Shown here: in pieces, positions 1 through 8,169 of the stretch
How positions within the stretch are numbered: the stretch's first letter is position 1
Layout: each line of letters starts with the position of its first letter
Notes under the pieces: model-generated
What the model was told of the DNA's origin: nothing
Seen by the model: only the letters and a program-made list of their open reading frames with translations
Database searches by the model: none
Made by a program: the position numbers and the translations under genes
Origin: Luteipulveratus halotolerans
GTDB lineage: Bacteria > Actinomycetota > Actinomycetes > Actinomycetales > Dermatophilaceae
Assembly (NCBI RefSeq): GCF_001247745.1
Contig: NZ_LAIR01000002.1
Coordinates: 806,001-870,000 of the forward strand
Length of the DNA: 64,000 nt
Direction of reading: 5' to 3'

Positions 1-1953
1 GACCAGGCCGGCGTCGACCGCGATGACCGCCTTGGTGACACGAGGGCCGGTCACACCGTCGCGGACCTGCCGGTTGACCGTCTCGGGTCGGCAGTCGATC
101 TCGACGAGAACCGCTGTGGCGCCTTTGTACTCGCGGTGCACGGCGATGCCCTGGGCGGTGCCGGGCGCCATCGGCCGGCCCCACTTGCCGACCTCGGCGA
201 CCTTTGTCAGGACGCCGCGCACGTTGTCGTGCTTGACCAGCCCGAGCCGGAACGCGAGTGGGTCCTTGCGCAGTTTCTGGGCGAGCATGTCGATGACCAG
301 CTCGCTCGCGCACGCGACGTCGGGGGAGTAGATCGCCCGCATGCTGCCGGTGTTGAACCGTGTGTCGGTCTCGCTCAGCAGCTGGGTCACGAGCCCGACG
401 TTGTAGGGCAGCTCCTGGGTGAGCAGGAAGATGCTCTGCGACAACCCGACGCCGACGAGCCCACCCGGCAGCTTGTCGGCCGTGGCGGTGAGCATGTCGC
501 CGAGGCCGTGGCCGAAGTCGGTGGCGATGCTGGTGTGCCGCTGCTCGAACGTCAGCACCTCGCCGGCCAGGCAGGTCGCCCGGATGCGGGACGTCGCCAT
601 CGGATGCATGCGTCCCTGGCGGGGCTCGTCGACCCGGTGCCACATCAGTCGCACCGGCTTGCCCATCGCCTTGGAGACCTTGGCGGCCTCGATGGCGTGG
701 TCGCCGAACAGCTTGTGCCCGAACGACCCGCCGCCGGTGATCACGTTGACCGTGACGGCGTGCAGGGGCAACCCGACCGCGAGAGCGATGTCCTCCTGAG
801 CGACGATCGGGGCCTTCAGCCCGGCCCACACGGTCGCGTGACCGTCGCGGACGTCGGCGATCGCACAGTTGGGCTCCAGCGCGGCGCTGCTGCGGAACAT
901 GAACTCGAACGACGCATCCACCTGGGTCGCGAGGACCGGGACCTTCGGCACCGCCAGGGGTACCTCGGCTCGGCGGACCTTCGCGAGGATCGACTCGTCG
1001 TCCTCACCCTCGATACCACCGGCGTTCCACTCGACGTCGAGCGCGCGGGTGGCGGTGATGCACTGCCCGAAGGTGCGGGCACGGACGGCGACGCCGGTGT
1101 CGACCACGGCCACGTCAGTGACGCCCGGCATGGCGAGCACCGCCTCGCGGTTGCGCACGGACTTCGGCGAGCCGTTGAGTCCGGGTGGCCGGCACAGCAT
1201 GGTCGGCAGCGCGTCGGGGACCTCCAGGTCCATCGCGAACTTCTTGGCGCCGGTGACGATGTCGCGTGCGTCGACGCGGCGGGTGGGCTTGCCGACGACG
1301 GTGTACGACGACGCGGCCTTGAGCTGGACCTGGACCCCCTGCGTACTGGCACTCGCCGCCGACTCGGCGAGCTCGCCGTAGGTCACGGATGCGCCGCCGG
1401 GGGCCGTGATGACGCCGGCCTTCGCGGTCAGCTGGTCGACGACGGCGCCGAGCTGGATCGCGGCTGCCTTCAGGAGGGCCCCTTTGGCGACGGCAGCCGC
1501 GACGCGGATGGGCGTGAACGTCGAGACCGTCGTGTTGGAGCCGCCGGTCAGCTGGTTGAACACCAGCTCGGGCCGCGCGGGCGCGAGACCGACCGTGACG
1601 CGCTCGACCGGGATCTCCAGCTCCTCGGCGATGATCATCGCCGTCGACGTGGTGATGCCCTGCCCGACCTCCATCCGCGGCAACGAGAACGACGCCGTCC
1701 CGTCGGTGCCGATCGTGATGCGGATCAGGTTGGCGGTGGCCAGCCCGGTCGTCGTCTGCAGGTCCTCGAGGTCGAAGATCTCGGCGATCTGCGGCGGCGA
1801 GGGGATGGCGGCCTCTGCTGGTGTGCCGAGCCGCATGTCGGCCGCGACCGTGAGCGTGGTGCCCGCGAGGACGTACCCGAGGAAGCGTCGCCGACTGGTG
1901 CCGGAAGCAGCGGGTGGGTCGAGGTGCGGATCATCCGAGGGGGTGCGTTGCAC
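1..1953 (-). CDS. Molybdopterin-dependent oxidoreductase large subunit, isoquinoline 1-oxidoreductase beta type (3' part outside window)
   Basis: Large subunit of a xanthine-dehydrogenase-family molybdenum hydroxylase, closest in style to the isoquinoline 1-oxidoreductase beta subunit; the substrate cannot be read. The frame is open from GTG 1953 to the window edge (651 codons), so the C-terminus is missing. GTG 1953 is chosen because a GGAAGG Shine-Dalgarno lies just upstream. The N-terminus has SRRRFLGYVLAG (residues 20-31), a Tat-type export signal, and PRMEVGQG at about 92-99 is the cofactor-contact motif of the family. The last residues seen, DGVTGPRVTKAVIAVDAG, fit the C-terminal cofactor domain. 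The 2Fe-2S small subunit is not in the window and may lie beyond the left edge. The gene diverges from the ArsR-type regulator. Confidence 0.85.
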   Translation of the reverse strand, partial: MQRTPSDDPHLDPPAASGTSRRRFLGYVLAGTTLTVAADMRLGTPAEAAIPSPPQIAEIFDLEDLQTTTGLATANLIRITIGTDGTASFSLPRMEVGQGITTSTAMIIAEELEIPVERVTVGLAPARPELVFNQLTGGSNTTVSTFTPIRVAAAVAKGALLKAAAIQLGAVVDQLTAKAGVITAPGGASVTYGELAESAASASTQGVQVQLKAASSYTVVGKPTRRVDARDIVTGAKKFAMDLEVPDALPTMLCRPPGLNGSPKSVRNREAVLAMPGVTDVAVVDTGVAVRARTFGQCITATRALDVEWNAGGIEGEDDESILAKVRRAEVPLAVPKVPVLATQVDASFEFMFRSSAALEPNCAIADVRDGHATVWAGLKAPIVAQEDIALAVGLPLHAVTVNVITGGGSFGHKLFGDHAIEAAKVSKAMGKPVRLMWHRVDEPRQGRMHPMATSRIRATCLAGEVLTFEQRHTSIATDFGHGLGDMLTATADKLPGGLVGVGLSQSIFLLTQELPYNVGLVTQLLSETDTRFNTGSMRAIYSPDVACASELVIDMLAQKLRKDPLAFRLGLVKHDNVRGVLTKVAEVGKWGRPMAPGTAQGIAVHREYKGATAVLVEIDCRPETVNRQVRDGVTGPRVTKAVIAVDAGLV

Positions 1954-2104
1954 GGCGGGTCCTTCCGAGGTGACTCATCGCGGCACGGCCTGACAGCCTG
2001 TCCGTGTCAGCGTGACAGAAATCACATGGCCGCGGGGCCCGCGAGTCCGCCGAGCTGGACTGTCTCTGCATCTGAGAGCCCTCCGGGCAGAACACAAAGA
2101 AGTG

Positions 2105-2134
2105 TTTGCAAAGGATCATTTGCGGTTGTACGGT
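2105..2134 (+). promoter_or_regulatory. Promoter of the ArsR-MFS pair with imperfect operator-like palindrome
   Basis: A -35-like TTTGCA (2105-2110) and a -10 TACGGT (2129-2134) are 18 bases apart. The -10 ends 6 bases before ATG 2141, so the mRNA is probably leaderless. Between them GCAAA and TTTGC form an inverted repeat with a 6-base spacer (2108-2123), a plausible operator for the encoded regulator. Inference from sequence only. Confidence 0.5.
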
Positions 2135-2140
2135 CGGGGC

Positions 2141-2770
2141 ATGCCCGCCTCTGACAACCCCCGTGAGATCAGCCAGATCGTCCCGGACGCCACCGCGCTG
2201 AAGGCGCTGACCCACCCGGTGCGGCTGCGCATGCTCGGCATGCTGCGCATCGACGGTCCGGCCACCGCGACCCAGCTCGCCCAGCGCCTCGACCTCAACT
2301 CCGGCGCCACCAGCTATCACCTCCGCCAGCTGGCCCAGCACGGGTTCATCGAGGAGGACGACACCCGCGGGAGCCGGCGCGACCGGTGGTGGCGCGCCCG
2401 GCACGAGTCGACGGCGTACGGCCAGGACGAGGTCGATCGCGATCAGGACGACGAGGCCGAGGTCGCGTTCACGCAGGCGGCGCTGTCGTGGCAGACGACG
2501 CTCGCGCAGCGGTCGGTGCAGGAGCAGGCCGAGCTGCCGGAGGAGTGGCGGCGCACCACCGACCACAGCGACTACACGATCCCGTTGACCGCCGAGCAGG
2601 CGATGCAGCTCAAGCAGCGCGTGCACGAGGTCCTGCGCGAGGCGATGCAGAGTGCCCCGCCGCTCGGCACCCCGACTCCCGAGGGCACCGAGGTCTACAG
2701 CGTGCTCCTGCACGCCTTCCCCTATCCCGGGCGCCTGGTGCACCGCGACGACCCGGACACCGAGTCATGA
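2141..2770 (+). CDS. ArsR/HTH_20-type winged-helix transcriptional regulator
   Basis: DNA-binding regulator of 209 residues. Residues about 15-75 form a winged helix: ALTHPVRLRMLGML, then TATQLAQRLDLNSGATSYHLRQLAQHG, the ArsR-type recognition helix. No metal-binding cysteine pair is visible, so metal sensing is unlikely. The rest is acidic and helical and resembles regulators paired with exporters. ATG 2141 is preferred over upstream in-frame starts because it follows a -10 box by 6 bases. The stop overlaps the MFS start (ATGA), so the two are co-translated, and control of the exporter and perhaps the divergent molybdenum enzyme is the natural inference. No ligand can be inferred. Confidence 0.85.
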   Translation: MPASDNPREISQIVPDATALKALTHPVRLRMLGMLRIDGPATATQLAQRLDLNSGATSYHLRQLAQHGFIEEDDTRGSRRDRWWRARHESTAYGQDEVDRDQDDEAEVAFTQAALSWQTTLAQRSVQEQAELPEEWRRTTDHSDYTIPLTAEQAMQLKQRVHEVLREAMQSAPPLGTPTPEGTEVYSVLLHAFPYPGRLVHRDDPDTES

Positions 2771-4029
2771 GCAGCCGCAAGCCGTTCGTCGCGCTCGCGG
2801 CCGCCGAGACGTTCTCGATCTCCGGCACCCGGCTGTCGACCATCGCCGTCCCGTGGCTGGTGCTGAGCACCACCGGAAGCGCCGCACTCACCGGCGTCGT
2901 CGTGTTCACGGAGATGCTGCCCTACGTCCTCGCCAAGGCGCTCGGCGGGCCGCTGATCGACCGCCTCGGCCCCAAACGCGTTGCCATCACCTGTGACTCG
3001 GCCTCGGTGCTCGCCGTCGTCCTCGTCCCGGTGCTGCACGCGCTCGGTCTGCTGCGGTTCGGCCTGCTCGTCGCCATCGTGTTCGTGATGGGTCTGCTGC
3101 GCGGGCCGTCCGACGCCGCCAAGAGCTCGATGGTGCCCGACATCGCCGAGATCGCCGCTGTGCCTCTCGAACGCGTCACCGGCGTCGCCGGCATGATCGA
3201 GCGGCTCGGGTCCACCGTGGGTGCGGCGCTCGCCGGCGTCCTCGTCAGCTGGATCGGGCCGAGCCAGGCGCTCGGCGTCAACGCCGCGACGTTCGCGCTC
3301 GCCGCGCTCATCGTGCAGTTCGGCATCCCCGCGCTGCGCGAGCGGGGTGCGTCAGCGACCGAGCCCGAGCCGTCGTCGTACGGCCAGGAGCTGCGCGAGG
3401 GATGGCAGTTCCTGCGGCGTGACGCCGTGCTCGTCGGCATCGTCGTCATGGTCGCGACGACCAACCTGCTCGACCAGGCATGGTCAGCCGTCCTGCTGCC
3501 CGTCTGGATCAAGGACGGCGGCCACGGCGCCGGGCTGCTCGGCATGATGTTCGCGGTGTTCGCGGCGTTCTCGATCGGGGGCTCCGCGGTCGCGGCGATG
3601 CTCGGCGAGCGGTTGCCGCGACTGCCGGTCTACGCCGTGGCGTTCCTGATCTGCGGGCTGCCTCGGTTCGCTGTGTACGCGCTCGACGTGCCGGTCGCCG
3701 GTGTGGTCGTCACGCTGGCCGCCGGCGGATTCGCATCGGGGTTCATCAACCCGATCCTCGGTGCCGTGATCTTCGAGCGCATCCCGAAGCCGCTGATGGG
3801 TCGGGTGTCCTCGCTCAACACAGCGCTGTGCTGGGCGCTCATCCCGTTCGGCGGACTCGTCGGTGGTCTGCTCGTGACCGGTCTCGGCGTCTCGTGGGCC
3901 ATGCTGGTCGTCGGCCTCGCCTACTTCGTCACCACGCTGGCACCGTTGGTACGCAAGAGCTTTCGCGAGTTCGGCACACCCCAGCGGTCGGGTGCGCCGG
4001 AGGCCGCCGACGTCGTACCCGCCGCATGA
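2767..4029 (+). CDS. MFS transporter (EntS-type exporter)
   Basis: Major facilitator of 420 residues with about 12 hydrophobic segments, of the MFS_3/EntS-like class that exports siderophores or drugs. Residues 1-60 read AAAETFSISGTRLSTIAVPWLVL and then GGPLIDRLGPKR, the cytoplasmic loop 2-3 signature of the family. The ATG overlaps the stop of the regulator (ATGA), indicating translational coupling. The regulator plus exporter pair suggests inducible efflux, but the substrate is not identifiable. A bidirectional terminator follows. Confidence 0.85.
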   Translation: MSSRKPFVALAAAETFSISGTRLSTIAVPWLVLSTTGSAALTGVVVFTEMLPYVLAKALGGPLIDRLGPKRVAITCDSASVLAVVLVPVLHALGLLRFGLLVAIVFVMGLLRGPSDAAKSSMVPDIAEIAAVPLERVTGVAGMIERLGSTVGAALAGVLVSWIGPSQALGVNAATFALAALIVQFGIPALRERGASATEPEPSSYGQELREGWQFLRRDAVLVGIVVMVATTNLLDQAWSAVLLPVWIKDGGHGAGLLGMMFAVFAAFSIGGSAVAAMLGERLPRLPVYAVAFLICGLPRFAVYALDVPVAGVVVTLAAGGFASGFINPILGAVIFERIPKPLMGRVSSLNTALCWALIPFGGLVGGLLVTGLGVSWAMLVVGLAYFVTTLAPLVRKSFREFGTPQRSGAPEAADVVPAA

Positions 4030-4039
4030 TCGTCCTCAC

Positions 4040-4118
4040 CGAGAGGCCCACAACGCGCTGAGAGGCCCACCTGTCCGGCTCGAACAGGTGGGCCTCTGGG
4101 CGACGAGTGGGCCTCTCG
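4040..4118. terminator. Nested inverted repeats, bidirectional terminator
   Basis: The element AGAGGCCCAC occurs four times, twice per orientation. The inner hairpin pairs AGAGGCCCACCTGT (4061-4074) with ACAGGTGGGCCTCT (4084-4097). The outer arms are CGAGAGGCCCAC (4040-4051) and GTGGGCCTCTCG (4107-4118). It lies between the convergent MFS and gabT genes, so termination in both directions is likely. Confidence 0.75.
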
Positions 4119-4133
4119 GCGAGAGCGGTTGGG

Positions 4134-5459
4134 TCAGAAGGCGGCTGCCAGCACGTCGAGGCCCTCGAGCAGCAGCCCGTCGCTGATCACCAGCGGCGGC
4201 AGGAGGCGTACGACGTTGCCGTAGGTCCCGCACGTCAGGATCACCACGCCCTGCTCGTGGCACTTCTTGGCGACGGCGGCGGTCAGCTCGGGGTCGGGCT
4301 GGGTGGTGCCGGGCTTGACGATCTCGACCGCGAGCATGCCGCCGCGACCGCGGACGTCACCGATGGCCGGCACCCGCTGCTGCAGCTCACGCAGGCGTCC
4401 GAGGGCCAGCTGCTCGATGTGCTGGGCGCGCTCGGTCAGGCCGTCGGCGCGCATCGTCTCGATCGACCCGAGCGCGGCGGCGCAGGCGACCGGGTTGCCG
4501 CCGTAGGTGCCGCCGAGGCCACCGGAGTGCACCGAGTCCATCAGCTCGGCGCGACCCGTGACAGCCGCCAGGGGGAGGCCGCCGGCGATGCCCTTGGCGG
4601 TCGTCACCAGGTCGGGGACGACGCCCTCGTGATCGCACGCGAACCACGCTCCCGTGCGCGCGAACCCGCTCTGCACCTCGTCGGCGATGAGCACGATGCC
4701 GTTGGCGGTGCACCAGTCCGCTAGTGCCGCAAGGAAACCCGGCGCCGGCACGATGAAACCGCCCTCGCCCTGGATCGGCTCGATGATGAGCGCGGCGATC
4801 TCGGATGCGCCCACGGCCTTCTCGGCGGCGAGGATCGCGCGCTGGGCCGCCTGCTCACCGGTCATGCCCTCGGGGTCGCGGAACGGGTACGACGTCGGCA
4901 CCCGGTAGATGTCGGACGCGAACGGCCCGAAGCCCTTCTTGTACGGCATCGCCTTGGCCGTCAGGGCCATCGTGAGGTTGGTACGGCCGTGGTAGGCGTG
5001 ATCGACCGCGACGACGGCCCGGCGACCGGTGGCGTACCGCGCGATCTTGACGGCGTTCTCGACGGCCTCGGCGCCGGAGTTGAACAGGGCCGACTTCTTG
5101 GCGTGGTCACCCGGCGTGAGCTCGGCCAGGCGTTCGCACACCTCCACGTAACCGTCGTACGGCGTGACCATGAAGCACGTGTGCGTGATGTCGGCGACCT
5201 GCCGCTGCACGCCCTCGACGACGCGCGGCGCGGACGACCCGACCGAGGTCACGGCGATGCCCGAGCCGAGGTCGATCAGCAGGTTGCCGTCGACGTCCTC
5301 GATGACGCCTCCGGCAGCGCGGGCGGCGTAGACCGGCATGACGGACCCGACACCTGCGGCGACGGCCTGGGTACGACGGGCGGCGAGCTCCTGCGAGCGC
5401 GGACCGGGCAGCGCGGTCTTGATCTCGCGGCGCTGGGGGACCTCGGTGGTCGTGGGCAT
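4134..5459 (-). CDS. gabT: 4-aminobutyrate--2-oxoglutarate transaminase
   Basis: PLP-dependent class III aminotransferase of 441 residues, the usual GabT length, converting 4-aminobutyrate to succinate semialdehyde in the cytoplasm. Visible family features are the N-terminal GIAVTSVGSSAPRVVEGV, the cofactor region FNSGAEAVENAVKIAR, LIIEPIQGEGGF, the aspartate of LIADEVQSGFARTG, and the Schiff-base lysine in TTAKGIAGGLPLAAV. ATG 5459 is chosen over an upstream in-frame start because AAGGAG lies 8 bases before it. It is 72 bases downstream of hisN on the same strand. Another omega-aminotransferase specificity cannot be excluded, but the match is close throughout. Confidence 0.92.
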   Translation of the reverse strand: MPTTTEVPQRREIKTALPGPRSQELAARRTQAVAAGVGSVMPVYAARAAGGVIEDVDGNLLIDLGSGIAVTSVGSSAPRVVEGVQRQVADITHTCFMVTPYDGYVEVCERLAELTPGDHAKKSALFNSGAEAVENAVKIARYATGRRAVVAVDHAYHGRTNLTMALTAKAMPYKKGFGPFASDIYRVPTSYPFRDPEGMTGEQAAQRAILAAEKAVGASEIAALIIEPIQGEGGFIVPAPGFLAALADWCTANGIVLIADEVQSGFARTGAWFACDHEGVVPDLVTTAKGIAGGLPLAAVTGRAELMDSVHSGGLGGTYGGNPVACAAALGSIETMRADGLTERAQHIEQLALGRLRELQQRVPAIGDVRGRGGMLAVEIVKPGTTQPDPELTAAVAKKCHEQGVVILTCGTYGNVVRLLPPLVISDGLLLEGLDVLAAAF

Positions 5460-5531
5460 GGCAGGGCTCCTTCGGTGCACAGCGTTGGGCAACGAGGTGC
5501 ATCCTGCCACCGGCCGCGGGCGGCGCCGGGC

Positions 5532-6344
5532 TCAGCCCAGGGGCAGGGTGCCGGACCCGGCCGTGCTGCCGATGCGCGAGAGCACCTCGTCGTGCAGCAG
5601 GCCGTTGCTCGACAGGGCGTTGCCGCTCCAGCAGCCGTCGCGTCCGTCGAGGCCGGTGAACCTGCCGCCGGCCTCCTGCACGATCGGCACCAGCGCCGCC
5701 ATGTCGTAGACCGCGAGCTCGGGCTCGGGGGCGATGTCGACGGCACCCTCGGCGACGAGCATGTGCGACCAGAAGTCGCCGTAGGCGCGCGTGCGCCAGC
5801 AGTCGTCCATCAGCTCGAGCAGCTCGCGGCGCTTGCCGATCTTGCGCCAGTCCTCGATGTCGCCGTACGACATCGAGGCGTCACGGATGCGCGAAACCTT
5901 CGAGACACCAACGCGTTTGGCGGACGACAGGCTGCGGCCGGTCCACGCGCCGGAGCCGATGGCGGCCCACCAGCGACGGTTGAGGGCGGGTGCGGCGACG
6001 AGTCCGAGCACGGGCTTCTCGTCGACGACGAGACCGATCAGGGTGGCCCACACGGGGACGCCGCGGACGAAGTTCTTGGTGCCGTCGATCGGGTCGATGA
6101 CCCATCGACGCGGGCCATGGCCGGTGGTCTCGAACTCCTCGCCCGACACCGCGTCCCGAGGGCGAGTGCGCTTGAGCTGGGTGCGGATCAGCTCTTCGGC
6201 GGCGAGGTCGGCGTCGGAGACGGGGGACAGGTCGGGCTTGGTCTCGACCACGAGGTCATTGGCCTTGAACCGGCCCATCGTGGTGGGTTCGACCGCATCC
6301 GCGAGTACGTGAGCCAGGCGGAGGTCGTCGTCGTAGGTCGGCAC
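5532..6344 (-). CDS. hisN: Histidinol-phosphatase, inositol monophosphatase family
   Basis: Mg-dependent phosphatase of 270 residues, the actinobacterial HisN type that removes phosphate from histidinol phosphate. Key motifs are AVSGEEFE and DPIDGTKNF (both metal ligands) and, near the C-terminus, VYDMAALVPIVQEAGG with the third metal-binding aspartate. GTG 6344 is chosen: it starts 7 bases after a -10 TACGGT (6352-6357, minus strand) and has no Shine-Dalgarno, so translation is probably leaderless. Inositol monophosphatase activity is the alternative within the family. Confidence 0.87.
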   Translation of the reverse strand: MPTYDDDLRLAHVLADAVEPTTMGRFKANDLVVETKPDLSPVSDADLAAEELIRTQLKRTRPRDAVSGEEFETTGHGPRRWVIDPIDGTKNFVRGVPVWATLIGLVVDEKPVLGLVAAPALNRRWWAAIGSGAWTGRSLSSAKRVGVSKVSRIRDASMSYGDIEDWRKIGKRRELLELMDDCWRTRAYGDFWSHMLVAEGAVDIAPEPELAVYDMAALVPIVQEAGGRFTGLDGRDGCWSGNALSSNGLLHDEVLSRIGSTAGSGTLPLG

Positions 6345-6375
6345 TCGGCCGACCGTACTCGACGCGGGCGGCTCC

Positions 6376-7161
6376 TCAGGGGACTTCGCCGGGTTCGTCC
6401 TGCGAGCGGCGTACGAGCAGCCAGGTCTGGTGCGCAGTGATGAGCGCCGCGGTCCAGGCCAGACCCAGGGCCCAGCCCGCGCACACGTCGGTGAACCAGT
6501 GGTGGCCGAGGTAGACGCGGGAGAGCCCCATCGCGACCGCCCACAGGGTGCACAGGCCGACGACGACACCGCGCAGCCAGCCGCGGCGTACGCGCTGCAG
6601 CAGCAGGTAGCCGACGAGTGCGGCGAGCACGGTCGCGAGCAGGCTGTGGCCGCTCGGGAACGACGCCGACGTCTCGTAGGGCGGCACCGCCTCGGAGTAC
6701 GGCGGACGGGCTCGCCCGACGATCACCTTGCCGACCCAGGTCATCGCCAGAGCGACGCTGAACCCGACGGCAGGGAGGAGGACGGCCGACCAGGTGCGCC
6801 ACCGGATCGCGATGGCGCCGAGGACGACGACCGCCACCACCGGGAACCACGTCTCGCCACCCAGGTCGGTGAACCACGTGACGGCGTCGGCGCGCCCGGG
6901 CGTCCGCAGGTCGATCGCCGTGTCGAGCACCGGCTGGTCGAGGCCGGCGATGCCGTCGCCCTCCTCGACCGCGTCGTAGACCTCGGCGGCCGATGCGGTG
7001 AGTCCGAGAGCGAGGGCGGCGCCGAACGCCAGCAGCGCGAGGACGACGAGGTTCTCGCTGAGCCAGCTGCGTCGTGCGGCGACCGGGCGGACGACGCGGC
7101 GTACGACGGTGCGGGCCGTCCGTCGTCCCGGCGACGGCGGCGGTGTCGCAGGCGAGCTCAC
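6376..7161 (-). CDS. PAP2-family membrane phosphatase
   Basis: Integral membrane phosphatase of 261 residues, probably acting on a lipid or isoprenoid phosphate at the membrane surface. All three PAP2 signatures are visible: KVIVGRARPP (K-x6-RP), SASFPSGHS and GLSRVYLGHHWFTDV, with five to six hydrophobic segments around them. The first 50 residues are Arg-rich and cytoplasmic. The GTG start overlaps the stop of rsgA (GTGA), so it is co-translated with it. The substrate (phosphatidate, undecaprenyl diphosphate or other) cannot be distinguished. Confidence 0.87.
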   Translation of the reverse strand: MSSPATPPPSPGRRTARTVVRRVVRPVAARRSWLSENLVVLALLAFGAALALGLTASAAEVYDAVEEGDGIAGLDQPVLDTAIDLRTPGRADAVTWFTDLGGETWFPVVAVVVLGAIAIRWRTWSAVLLPAVGFSVALAMTWVGKVIVGRARPPYSEAVPPYETSASFPSGHSLLATVLAALVGYLLLQRVRRGWLRGVVVGLCTLWAVAMGLSRVYLGHHWFTDVCAGWALGLAWTAALITAHQTWLLVRRSQDEPGEVP

Positions 7162-8159
7162 TCGCCGTCTCCGCGCGAGCGCAGCAGACGACGCAGGGAC
7201 TCCAGCCGTGACGGCCCTGCCGGGCCGGCGTGGCCGTCGGCGACCCACGCGTCGAGGGCGCACTCCTCCTCGTCGTGGGTGCAGCCGCGCGGGCAGTCGG
7301 CGGTGCCGGGCTCGAGGTCGGGGAACAGGTGCACGATGCGAGCGGGATCGACGTGCGCGAGCCCGAACGAGCGGACGCCCGGTGTGTCGACGACCCAGCC
7401 GCCACCGGCGAGGGGCAGCGCCACGGCTGAGGTCGACGTGTGTCGACCGCGTCCGGTGACGACGTTGACATGGCCGGTGGCGCGGTCGGTGCCGGGGACG
7501 AGCTCGTTGACGAGCGTGGACTTGCCGACTCCGGAGTGCCCGACGAGCACGCTGATGCGGCCGTCGACGGCGGCGCGCACCTGATCGATGCCGCTGATGC
7601 CGTCATCGGTGACCGAGGTGACGACGTAGGGCACGTCGAGCGGTGCATAGCTGCCGACGAAGTCCTCGGCCGGACGCAGGTCGGCCTTGGTGAGCACGAG
7701 CAACGGGTCCATGCCGGCGTCGTACGCCGCGACCAGGCAGCGGTCGACCATGCGTGGGCGCGGCTCGGGGTTGGCGAGGGCGGTGACGATGACCAGCTGG
7801 TCGGCGTTGGCGACGACGACGCGTTCGTAGGGGTCGGTGTCGTCGGCCGTCCGCCGCAGGACGCTGCTGCGTTCTTCGACGCGCACGATGCGCGCGAGCG
7901 ATCCGTCGGCACCGCTGGTGTCACCGACGAGAGCGACGCGGTCGCCGACCACGATGCTCGTACGACCGAGCTCACGGGCCCGCATCGCCGTCACCTGACG
8001 ATCGTCGAGACGGACGGTCCAGCGGCCGCGGTCGACGGCGATGACCATGCCGACGACCGCGTCCTTGTGGGCCGGCCTGTCCTTGGTGCGTGGCCGAGAA
8101 CCCTTGCGGCCCGGGCGAACTCGTACGTCGCTCTCGTCGTAGCGACGTCGCCCGCTCAC
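7158..8159 (-). CDS. rsgA: Ribosome small subunit-dependent GTPase A
   Basis: Circularly permuted GTPase of 333 residues that helps mature the 30S subunit. An N-terminal OB fold (about 40-110, DRGRWTVRLDDRQVTAMRAR) precedes the permuted G domain: G4/G5-like ALANPEPRPRM and LTKADLRPAED come before the P-loop GHSGVGKSTLVNEL and G3 DTPGVRSFGL. The C-terminal zinc motif CPRGCTHDEEEC is present. GTG 8159 follows GAGGGTG and lies 10 bases past the aroA stop. The aroA-rsgA order is common in actinobacteria. Confidence 0.95.
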   Translation of the reverse strand: MSGRRRYDESDVRVRPGRKGSRPRTKDRPAHKDAVVGMVIAVDRGRWTVRLDDRQVTAMRARELGRTSIVVGDRVALVGDTSGADGSLARIVRVEERSSVLRRTADDTDPYERVVVANADQLVIVTALANPEPRPRMVDRCLVAAYDAGMDPLLVLTKADLRPAEDFVGSYAPLDVPYVVTSVTDDGISGIDQVRAAVDGRISVLVGHSGVGKSTLVNELVPGTDRATGHVNVVTGRGRHTSTSAVALPLAGGGWVVDTPGVRSFGLAHVDPARIVHLFPDLEPGTADCPRGCTHDEEECALDAWVADGHAGPAGPSRLESLRRLLRSRGDGE

Positions 8160-8169
8160 GCAGTCACCC

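Noticed and set aside
136..2154. A long plus-strand frame over the molybdenum hydroxylase
   Set aside because: The minus strand encodes a family-consistent protein with Tat signal and cofactor motif; the plus frame is its shadow.
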